NCBI GenBank assembly: GCA_001803565.1 | Contig: MHDQ01000238.1 | Coordinates: 1 to 6,666 of the forward strand | Direction: 5' to 3' | Length of the DNA: 6,666 nucleotides | DNA from: Nitrospinae bacterium RIFCSPLOWO2_12_FULL_45_22 | GTDB taxonomy: Bacteria > 2-12-FULL-45-22 | Part shown: piece after piece, positions 1 to 5,106 of the stretch | Layout: each line of letters opens with the position of its first letter | How positions within the stretch are numbered: position 1 is the stretch's first letter | The notes under the pieces: generated by a model | Told to the model about the DNA's origin: nothing | What the model saw: only the letters and a program-made list of their open reading frames with translations | The model's database searches: none | Program-made: the position numbers and the translations under genes

Positions 1-26
1 CTTCTCTTGAAGGGTGGTTCAGTCAT
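1..26 (-). CDS. Possible 5' end of a divergent integron integrase gene (partial, runs off the window)
   Basis: On the minus strand an ATG at 26-24 opens a frame that reads MTEPPFKR and then leaves the window. Eight codons cannot identify a protein. The assignment rests on position: in integrons intI lies next to attI and is transcribed away from the cassettes, and here the frame starts about 90 bp from an attI-like core at 116-122 and diverges from the cassette promoter. No clear Shine-Dalgarno is visible, only GAAAA just before the ATG and AGAGA further upstream. The sequence left of position 1 would settle it; until then this is inference from layout. Confidence 0.35.
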
Positions 27-53
27 TTTTCAATAAAATATCTCTAAAAATTA

Positions 54-82
54 TTGATATCAGGCTTATTCCAATATATACT
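54..82 (+). promoter_or_regulatory. Cassette promoter (Pc-like), sigma-70/sigma-A type
   Basis: The -35 box is TTGATA at 54-59 and the -10 box is TATACT at 77-82, with an ideal 17-bp spacer. Each hexamer has five of six consensus bases. Transcription would start near 88-90, leaving a leader of about 50 nt before the TTG start at 142. It lies between the possible intI start and the attI core, which is where the common cassette promoter is found in many integrons. No other good promoter is visible before the genes at 142, 523 and 1821, so it probably drives all three. Confidence 0.6.
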
Positions 83-100
83 CCAGCTAAAAATAGAATA

Positions 101-122
101 AGTTTAAAAGTAAATGTTAGAG
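101..122 (+). other. attI-like integron recombination site (cassette boundary)
   Basis: GTTAGAG at 116-122 fits the core-site consensus GTTRRRY except at the last base; strand exchange would fall between G116 and T117. The AT-rich flank TTAAAAGTAAATGTTAG resembles the layout of the attI1 L/R pair as I recall it. There is no long inverted repeat around it, as expected for attI and unlike attC. Cassette 1 would run from 117 to 499, about 383 bp. Its circular form would restore GTTAGAG opposite CCCTAAC (451-457), which pair over CTAAC/GTTAG. Confidence 0.6.
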
Positions 123-127
123 GTTAC

Positions 128-135
128 GAAAGGAG
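128..135 (+). promoter_or_regulatory. Ribosome binding site deciding the TTG start at 142
   Basis: GAAAGGAG lies six bases before the TTG at 142. It is a near-perfect Shine-Dalgarno at good spacing, and the frame offers no ATG in a comparable place, so the TTG is accepted as the start. It lies just inside the cassette, 11 bp after the recombination point. Confidence 0.7.
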
Positions 136-141
136 CATATT

Positions 142-456
142 TTGCGCGCAGTAGAAAATTGCAATTCCATTGAGGAAGTCCGTTTCAACATTGATCGGAT
201 TGACCGTCAAATTGTCGCCCTTCTGGCTGAGCGGGGTGGCTACGTGAAGCAAGCAGCTCGGTTCAAGAAGACCACCGATGACGTGAAAGCCCCCCAACGT
301 GTCGAGCAAGTCATTTCCAAGGTAACGGCTCTATCTCAAGAGTTGGGCGCAAATCCATCTGTCACGGAGCAGGTCTACCGGGCAATGATTTCCGGTTTTA
401 TTAACGCTGAGTTGGCTGAACATGCTTCGCTTAAGGGCAATGCAACCAACCCCTAA
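142..456 (+). CDS. Chorismate mutase / isochorismate-pyruvate lyase, AroQ (PchB-like) class; integron cassette gene
   Basis: This 104-residue protein has the length and all-helical pattern of single-domain AroQ enzymes, which work as intertwined dimers. Chorismate mutase makes prephenate from chorismate; the PchB branch also cleaves isochorismate to salicylate and pyruvate. From memory it aligns without gaps to Pseudomonas PchB over the first helices, and the active-site residues R14, R31 and K42 coincide; IDRIDRQIVALLAER and YVKQAARFK are the tell-tale segments. The fourth key position, Gln90 in PchB, is Glu90 here (FINAE). Fungal chorismate mutase uses Glu at the equivalent site, so activity is plausible but pH dependence or substrate choice could differ. 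The start is TTG with a strong Shine-Dalgarno. The TAA stop at 454-456 lies inside the attC R'' box, as in many cassettes. There is no signal peptide, so it is cytoplasmic. Family assignment is firm; which of the two reactions it favours is not. Confidence 0.85.
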   Translation: MRAVENCNSIEEVRFNIDRIDRQIVALLAERGGYVKQAARFKKTTDDVKAPQRVEQVISKVTALSQELGANPSVTEQVYRAMISGFINAELAEHASLKGNATNP

Positions 457-505
457 CATTGCGGTCGAGAGGGACGCTCCGCGCGGCTCACCGCGGGCGT
501 TAGCC
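451..505 (+). other. attC site (59-base element) between cassettes 1 and 2
   Basis: The boxes are in the canonical order. R'' is CCCTAAC (451-457), L'' is GCGGTCGAG (461-469), L' is CTCACCGC (487-494) and R' is GTTAGCC (499-505). R''/R' pair over CTAAC/GTTAG. L''/L' pair as GCGGT with ACCGC and GAG with CTC, leaving one extra C in L'' (position 466). That is the extrahelical base that IntI uses to choose the strand, equivalent to GTT-C-AAGC versus GCTTAAC in aadA attC. The 17-nt centre (470-486) includes the small palindrome CCGCGCGG and would form the terminal structure. Cleavage would fall between G499 and T500. Confidence 0.8.
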
Positions 506-507
506 GG

Positions 508-516
508 AAAAGGAAG
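508..516 (+). promoter_or_regulatory. Ribosome binding site deciding the TTG start at 523
   Basis: AAAAGGAAG lies six bases before the TTG at 523 (the AGGA core is eight away) and directly follows the attC R' box. It supports the TTG over the first in-frame ATG at 610, which would remove 29 residues and has no comparable site. Confidence 0.6.
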
Positions 517-522
517 ATACCG

Positions 523-1818
523 TTGCTGAAACAACTAACGCTATTCGACAACCCTGTAGAGGGATCGCCAGACTTGAAGTTATCACGTTCTGGCACCTTT
601 GTTGACAACATGTCTTTACCTATCCATCGGTGGTTCCGCTATTCAGCAGGGTTTGCCGCGTCGTGGGTTGAGGAAGTTCTGTTAGAGTGGCGTATCCAGC
701 CAGGGCAATTCGTTCTTGATCCCTTTGCTGGTTCCGGTACTGTACCGGTCGTTTGCGATAGCATCGGCATCAACAGCATCGGAGTTGAAGCTCATCCGCT
801 GGTCGCTCGAATCTGCAAGGCGAAACTATTGTGGGAATGCGATCCCATCCAGGTCAGATCTTTTGCAGCCGAAGTGCTGAAGTACGCACAAGACCAAAAG
901 CCAAATGTTTCGTCATACCCTCAGTTGATCCAGCGAAGCTTCGACACAGAAGCGCTCGCAACCCTCGATAGTCTGAAGTCAGCATGGTCATCGCTACAAG
1001 ATTCATCACCAGAATCAGAACTTGTCTGGCTCGCCTTGACTTCAATCCTTCGCCCGACGTCAAGAGCGGGGACTGCTCAATGGCAATACATTCTACCCAA
1101 CAGGACAAAGAAGAATGTGATCCATCCGCTACTGGCCTTTCAGCAGCAAGTAGAGACTATCAAGTCAGATATTCGATGCATGCAGGCAAGGGCCAAGCGT
1201 TCACGCGCCGAGATTATCGCGGGGGATGCTCGCGCCTTTGCGAGTTCCATGCCACAAAAGGTTGACGCGGTAATCACGTCTCCTCCCTATGCTAATAATT
1301 ACGACTATGCAGACGCCCTACGGTTCGAAATGACCTTCTGGGGCGACGTTACTGGCTGGGGAGACATCCATGAGACTGTAAGGAAATACTTAATCGTATC
1401 CTCATCTCAACATTCGTCACGGGAGAGACTCAAAGCAAGCGATCTGCTTGGATCGGACGCAGTAGAACCTATTCGGAATGAACTCGCTGTCGTTATGGAC
1501 CAGCTCGCTAAGGTGCGCGAAGCTCACGGCGGAAAGAAGCCTTACCACACCATGATTGGCGCCTATTGCCGAGACATCAGCCTAGTACTTCGACAACTGA
1601 GGATTGCCTGCAAGCCCGAATCTCGAATGTGCTGGGTCATTGGTGACTCAGCTCCATACGGGGTTTATTGTCCCATCGAAAAGTGGATCGGAGAACTCGC
1701 AATGGCGGCAGGTTTCAAACAATATCACTTCGACAAACTGAGAGATCGCAACATCAAGTGGAAGAATCGCAAACATAGAGTCCCGTTGAAAGAGGGGCTT
1801 CTCTGGATCGAGGGCTGA
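523..1818 (+). CDS. Site-specific DNA methyltransferase (N4-cytosine or N6-adenine type)
   Basis: This 431-residue protein carries the two hallmarks of amino-methyltransferases. Motif I is FVLDPFAGSGT at 63-73, the S-adenosylmethionine site. Motif IV is TSPPY at 252-256, the catalytic loop; SPPY is commonest in N4-cytosine enzymes and also occurs in N6-adenine ones. Motif I precedes motif IV by about 180 residues, so the order is not that of classical beta-class enzymes, although the motif spelling is. The intervening part and the region after 270 may hold the target-recognition domain. HRWFRYSAGF (35-44) recalls the N-terminal segment common in this methylase family, and WVIGDS (371-376) looks like a late core strand. 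The stop is 2 bp from the next ATG, so the two genes are coupled and probably form a restriction-modification pair in which this enzyme protects the host. Target sequence cannot be read. It appears full length and intact. Confidence 0.88.
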   Translation: MLKQLTLFDNPVEGSPDLKLSRSGTFVDNMSLPIHRWFRYSAGFAASWVEEVLLEWRIQPGQFVLDPFAGSGTVPVVCDSIGINSIGVEAHPLVARICKAKLLWECDPIQVRSFAAEVLKYAQDQKPNVSSYPQLIQRSFDTEALATLDSLKSAWSSLQDSSPESELVWLALTSILRPTSRAGTAQWQYILPNRTKKNVIHPLLAFQQQVETIKSDIRCMQARAKRSRAEIIAGDARAFASSMPQKVDAVITSPPYANNYDYADALRFEMTFWGDVTGWGDIHETVRKYLIVSSSQHSSRERLKASDLLGSDAVEPIRNELAVVMDQLAKVREAHGGKKPYHTMIGAYCRDISLVLRQLRIACKPESRMCWVIGDSAPYGVYCPIEKWIGELAMAAGFKQYHFDKLRDRNIKWKNRKHRVPLKEGLLWIEG

Positions 1819-1820
1819 AT

Positions 1821-2345
1821 ATGGCAGAATCTCCGGCGCATAGATTTGGACAGTTAATCGGCGAATTGCTTGAATCGGTTGTGCGTCCTCAGCTCGAGGA
1901 CTTCTGTCAGGATCAAGGACTTTACCTTGACCACCAGAAAAGAGAACGACCGGCACGATCAGGCAGGAAGGTTTCATGGACAGATCAGTACGGAAATGCG
2001 CATGATCTTGACTTCGTGATCGAGCGAGAAGGCACAGATCATCAGATTGGCAGGCCAGTTGCTTTTATCGAGAGCGCATGGCGAAGATACACAAAACACT
2101 CTCGAAATAAGGCTCAGGAGATCCAAGGGGCGATTTTGCCTCTTGCCGAGAAATACCGATGGAACAATCCGTTTCTTGGAACGGTACTCGCAGGTGTTTT
2201 TACCGAAGGGTCGCTGGATCAGCTACGTTCACTTGGATTCCAAGTCCTATATTTCCCATACGAGTCACTTGTTGCGGCGTTTCAATCAGAAGGAATCGAC
2301 ATCGCATTTGACGACCCTCTGTGCCCTCTGCGTGCTCTGCGGTGA
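1821..2345 (+). CDS. Putative type II restriction endonuclease, PD-(D/E)XK-like, C-terminus probably lost or altered
   Basis: The 174-residue frame starts at an ATG with GAGGG six bases upstream, 2 bp after the methyltransferase. Its role is inferred mainly from that pairing. DLDFVIE (62-68) followed by AFIESAW (81-87) is the acidic-strand arrangement of a PD-(D/E)XK core, with D64 and E84 as likely metal ligands. The classical E-x-K lysine is not in place; K92 or K97 in the basic stretch RRYTKHSRNK (88-97) could replace it. LGTVLAGVF (119-127) and GFQVLYFPYE (139-148) look like further core strands. The last residues, CPLRALR, are encoded by the CTCTG-rich repeat at 2315-2344 and have no protein-like character, so the natural end was probably replaced where the array broke. 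Whether the remaining protein cuts DNA is uncertain. If it does not, the methyltransferase is an orphan. I do not recognise a named enzyme. Confidence 0.6.
   Translation: MAESPAHRFGQLIGELLESVVRPQLEDFCQDQGLYLDHQKRERPARSGRKVSWTDQYGNAHDLDFVIEREGTDHQIGRPVAFIESAWRRYTKHSRNKAQEIQGAILPLAEKYRWNNPFLGTVLAGVFTEGSLDQLRSLGFQVLYFPYESLVAAFQSEGIDIAFDDPLCPLRALR
2315..2344 (+). repeat. Degenerate CCTCTGTG/CTCTGCGGTG-type tandem repeat at the array end
   Basis: Three imperfect units follow each other: CCCTCTGTG (2315-2323), CCCTCTGCGTG (2324-2334) and CTCTGCGGTG (2335-2344). I recall similar strings, reading CACAGAGGACACAGAGG on the other strand, as dispersed intergenic repeats in many environmental bacteria; that is memory, not a search. 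Here the repeat supplies the last codons and the TGA of the nuclease frame, which suggests a recombination scar rather than coding sequence. Confidence 0.55.
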
Positions 2346-2353
2346 AAGATTAC

Positions 2354-2378
2354 GAATTTTTTTATGTCAAAAAAATTC
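2354..2378. repeat. Perfect AT-rich inverted repeat at the junction
   Basis: GAATTTTTTT (2354-2363) and AAAAAAATTC (2369-2378) are exact 10-bp complements around a 5-nt loop. It lies between the convergent nuclease and ATPase genes. It lacks a GC-rich stem, so it is a poor terminator by itself. Part of it doubles as the T-tract of the minus-strand terminator. Confidence 0.5.
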
Positions 2379-2399
2379 CGGTTTCTGTATAATGGAATT
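2369..2399 (-). terminator. Weak intrinsic terminator of the minus-strand operon
   Basis: Reading the minus strand, AATTCC (2399-2394) and GGAATT (2379-2374) can form a 6-bp stem with a 14-nt loop. Five more T residues (2373-2369) follow at once. The stem overlaps the last bases of the ATPase stop codon. The loop is long and the stem short, so efficiency is doubtful, but position and T-tract fit the end of the operon. Confidence 0.4.
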
Positions 2400-4107
2400 A
2401 ACTGGTTACCTTGAGGGAGCGCATACGGTTTATGGCCCCGGCTAGCTCATAGATACGGGGTAAGACAAGATTGCCGGCTTTATAGGGCAAGATAATATCG
2501 AGGGTCTCCCTTTCTATTTGCGCAAACATCTTTTTTAAGCCAGTATAAAGGTCAGGGGTCGAATCCAAGAAGTTTTGGCTATAGTAATAGATCATCTCAC
2601 CGATAGCCCGCGTCTGGCTGGTATCAACTAACTGTTCCAGGCAGCTCAGGTCCAGGCTCTGTTGGCCAAATAGGATGGTCAGCAGCCCTTTGGTATATAT
2701 CTTTACTTCCCTCTTACCCCGGCTGGCAACAAAGCTGCTGGGCAAGGGTTTCCGGGGCCTGATCGTACCAAAGCTCGCACTACCTTCTCTTGCACGACTA
2801 GCGGGGTATTCGTTCAGGAGTGCCTTTACCTGGCTAGTAACGTCTCGGGGAAGAAATTGCTCCATCATAATAACCCTGCTGGCTACCTCGAAATAGTCAC
2901 CAGAACCGCCCATGACCAGGATAGTAGAAACACCTGATTCTTTATAGAGCTGCTCTACCTTATCCAGGAAGGGCGTGATAGGTTCTTTGTCTTTACTCAC
3001 TATGCGCTGCATCCGGACATCGCGGATCATGAAGTTGGTAGCCGAAGTATCTTCGTCAATCAGCAGGAGCCGGCAACCTACTTCTAGGGCCTCCATAATA
3101 TTAGCCGCTTGCGAGGTGCTACCACTGGCATTCTCAGTGGAAAACCTGACAGTATCCTTACCTAGAGGCAGGTTATTGATGAAGGGGCTAATATCTACTT
3201 TTTCGACGTAGCGGCCATCTTCTGCCCTGATCTTTACCGCATCAGCCCTAGTAGTTACATACTCCCGGCCATCACCCGGTATATGGTTGTATACACTACG
3301 CTCCAGGGCGGTAAGGAGGGTAGATTTACCATGAAACCCACCGCCTATAATCAGGGTTATCCCTTCCGGCAGCCCCATACCCCGGATAGTCCCTCTATTC
3401 GGGGCTACCAGCCCTATCTCTAGCTCAGGTGGTGATTGAAATTCTATAACCCCCTTATCTAAGGGGCGATCATCTACCCCGCTCCTGCGGGGCAGTATAG
3501 AACCGTTAGCGATAAATGCTACCAGGTGACTCTCTTTTAGCTGCTGCCTAAGACTCCCTTGATCCTCTACTACCTGGATATGCCTATGGAGCTGCTCACT
3601 GTCGAGGTTTTTATAGATTAATGCCCGGCGGATAATGGCCGGTAATTCCTGGAAAAATATTTCAGCGGCCTCTTTAGCCAGGACGGTTCTGCCAGCCGCA
3701 GGGAGCCCTACGACAAAGCGAGCTTCCACACCCTGGCTATTGACGAGCATGGAGGTACGGGGCAGGACCTCCTGGCCCGGGGTATCAATACTTATGAGAC
3801 CGCTAGTACCCATGCCGCGGTGACCTTTAGCTATTTCTTTGATAGCCAATGCAAAGCTACGGGTCAGAAAATCTTCTAAGGCTATCTTCCGGGCCCGGTT
3901 TTGATATAACTCTTCAGGTAAGGCTGCCACTGATTGCGGTACCCATATACGAAGGCGGGATGGAGGGGCAAAGGGATCGCCCTGGACATGATCTATGAAG
4001 ACCTGGTAGCTGCTAAAATCGTAGCGACCTTCCAGGTCTTTATATGCCTTATATCCACGGCCATCAATCCTTTGCAAGATGAAGCGCAACTGGTCATGAC
4101 TCAGCAT
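2398..4107 (-). CDS. ABC-class P-loop ATPase, COG3044 family (predicted)
   Basis: At 569 residues the protein has the usual length for this family, whose biochemical role is unknown to me. Walker A is GGGFHGKST at 255-263. The signature-like segment ASGSTSQA runs 327-334. Walker B is CRLLLIDEDTS (345-355), with D351 and E352. The spacing from Walker A to Walker B and the signature just before it are ABC-like, but there is no membrane segment, so this is a soluble ATPase and not an exporter. MGGSGDYFEVASRVIMM (399-415) follows where the switch region is expected and is well conserved in the family as I recall it. The N-terminal 240 residues and C-terminal 150 residues are family-specific. An in-frame TAG two codons upstream fixes the ATG at 4107 as the earliest start. 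Only a weak Shine-Dalgarno is visible, so translation may depend on the upstream hslO. It is the last gene of the operon. Confidence 0.87.
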   Translation of the reverse strand: MLSHDQLRFILQRIDGRGYKAYKDLEGRYDFSSYQVFIDHVQGDPFAPPSRLRIWVPQSVAALPEELYQNRARKIALEDFLTRSFALAIKEIAKGHRGMGTSGLISIDTPGQEVLPRTSMLVNSQGVEARFVVGLPAAGRTVLAKEAAEIFFQELPAIIRRALIYKNLDSEQLHRHIQVVEDQGSLRQQLKESHLVAFIANGSILPRRSGVDDRPLDKGVIEFQSPPELEIGLVAPNRGTIRGMGLPEGITLIIGGGFHGKSTLLTALERSVYNHIPGDGREYVTTRADAVKIRAEDGRYVEKVDISPFINNLPLGKDTVRFSTENASGSTSQAANIMEALEVGCRLLLIDEDTSATNFMIRDVRMQRIVSKDKEPITPFLDKVEQLYKESGVSTILVMGGSGDYFEVASRVIMMEQFLPRDVTSQVKALLNEYPASRAREGSASFGTIRPRKPLPSSFVASRGKREVKIYTKGLLTILFGQQSLDLSCLEQLVDTSQTRAIGEMIYYYSQNFLDSTPDLYTGLKKMFAQIERETLDIILPYKAGNLVLPRIYELAGAINRMRSLKVTS

Positions 4108-4188
4108 GGTCTATTCTTTGATCCGCTTCCCATGTTCTTCGATAAGCAAGACCCAGCTCCCCCATGTTTGTTCCCACTCTTTGATTCC
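4108..4188 (-). other. In-frame linker: 25 coding-like codons between the hslO TAG and a second TAG
   Basis: After the hslO stop TAG (4191-4189) the same frame runs for 25 sense codons. It reads GIKEWEQTWG, then SWVLLIEEHGKRIKE, then TAG (4113-4111), ACC and the ATG of the ATPase. The gap is exactly 28 codons counting from the hslO stop to the ATPase start. The peptide is charged, amphipathic and protein-like. It has no ATG; a TTG at its fourteenth codon could start only a 12-residue peptide. It could be a degraded small gene, a lost C-terminal tail of Hsp33, a readthrough extension, or chance. No terminator or promoter is seen here. Confidence 0.35.
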
Positions 4189-5106
4189 CTAATTGCCATT
4201 GGTACTGACCACCGCCTTTTTTCGCCTTATTATAGCCGTTAAGACCTTTTCCAGGTCTTTTGCGGAGAAGGTATACACCTTGCTGCAAAAATTACAACTT
4301 ATGGGCGTTTTCAATCGCTTTTCCACCATTTCCCTAATCTCTTCTTCACCCAGGGCATACAATGTGCCCTCTACCTTTTTCCGGGAACAGCGGCAGCGGA
4401 AGCGGACCTCCTTTTTTGTCATAAAAGTAATACCGTATTCCCCTACTGCCAGGTCCAATAACCTTTCCGGGCCATAACCTTCCATGATTAATTGGCTGCA
4501 ATATGGGAGTTCCAGGAGCCTATTTTCGATATGAGCAAGGGCTTCTTCTTTCGCACCTGGTAGGGCCTGGATAAAGATACCACCAGAGGCCTTTACCGAG
4601 TTATCACTCTCTACATATATCCCCAGGGCCATCGCCGAAGGTATCTGTTCCGAGACCGTCAGGTAATAGGCTAAGTCTTTTCCTAACTCACCACTTATTA
4701 AAGGTACCGCACCACAATACGGCTCTTTCAGACCCAAATCTTTATAAACATAGAGAAAGCCCTTTTGACCAACGGCCAGGCCAACGTCTAATTTGCCATC
4801 TTTGCTAGGCAGGTGGATACGGGGCCGTTGGACGTAACCCCGAACATTTCCCTGGGCATCGGCCTCTACTACGACCTCTTTTAAGGGACCATCACCCATA
4901 ATTTGTAGAGTTACCCTTTGCTGGCTGTTATATTTAAGGAGGCTACTTAGCAGTATGGCCCCACTCAGGGCTTTCCCTAAAGCTGCGGTAGCTACGGGAT
5001 AAGTCTGGTGCCGGGTGCGGGCCTCTTCTACCAGCCCGGTATCTACCACGGCAACACAGCGGATACTAGCCTCTTTGATAATGCCAGAAACCAGGTAATC
5101 GGACAT
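4189..5106 (-). CDS. hslO: Hsp33 redox-regulated holdase chaperone
   Basis: This 305-residue cytoplasmic protein matches Hsp33 throughout. The N-terminal chaperone fold runs from about 1 to 230. The C-terminal zinc switch has its four cysteines in the canonical CxC...CxxC pattern: C238 and C240 in FRCRCS, and C271 and C274 in SCNFC. In the reduced state these bind zinc and keep the protein off; oxidative stress with heat releases the zinc, and Hsp33 then dimerises and holds unfolding proteins. All four ligands and the linker between them are present, so redox control should be intact. The ATG overlaps the previous gene's TGA as TGATG, with AGGGA nine bases before it, so translation is coupled to the TIM-like gene. 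It ends with TAG. Confidence 0.96.
   Translation of the reverse strand: MSDYLVSGIIKEASIRCVAVVDTGLVEEARTRHQTYPVATAALGKALSGAILLSSLLKYNSQQRVTLQIMGDGPLKEVVVEADAQGNVRGYVQRPRIHLPSKDGKLDVGLAVGQKGFLYVYKDLGLKEPYCGAVPLISGELGKDLAYYLTVSEQIPSAMALGIYVESDNSVKASGGIFIQALPGAKEEALAHIENRLLELPYCSQLIMEGYGPERLLDLAVGEYGITFMTKKEVRFRCRCSRKKVEGTLYALGEEEIREMVEKRLKTPISCNFCSKVYTFSAKDLEKVLTAIIRRKKAVVSTNGN

Noticed and set aside
984-1265. 93-residue plus-strand frame inside the methyltransferase
   Set aside because: It is an alternative-frame shadow of the methyltransferase, which has clear motifs over the same bases.
2365-2370. Perfect TTGACA on the minus strand
   Set aside because: No -10 follows at the right distance, and it would transcribe only antisense to the nuclease gene.
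2388-2393. Perfect TATAAT on the plus strand, suggesting a promoter or insertion-sequence end
   Set aside because: No acceptable -35 is found at 16-18 bp, there is no plus-strand gene downstream, and no transposase or paired terminal repeat is present.
2047-2445. 132-residue plus-strand frame over the nuclease gene and the junction
   Set aside because: It is a shadow of the nuclease gene in another frame and runs through the repeat, palindrome and into the ATPase 3' end without protein-like character.
4094-4288. 64-residue minus-strand frame overlapping the hslO 3' end and the ATPase start
   Set aside because: Most of it lies over the hslO C-terminal coding region in another frame, it shows no family features, and the start has no supporting ribosome site.
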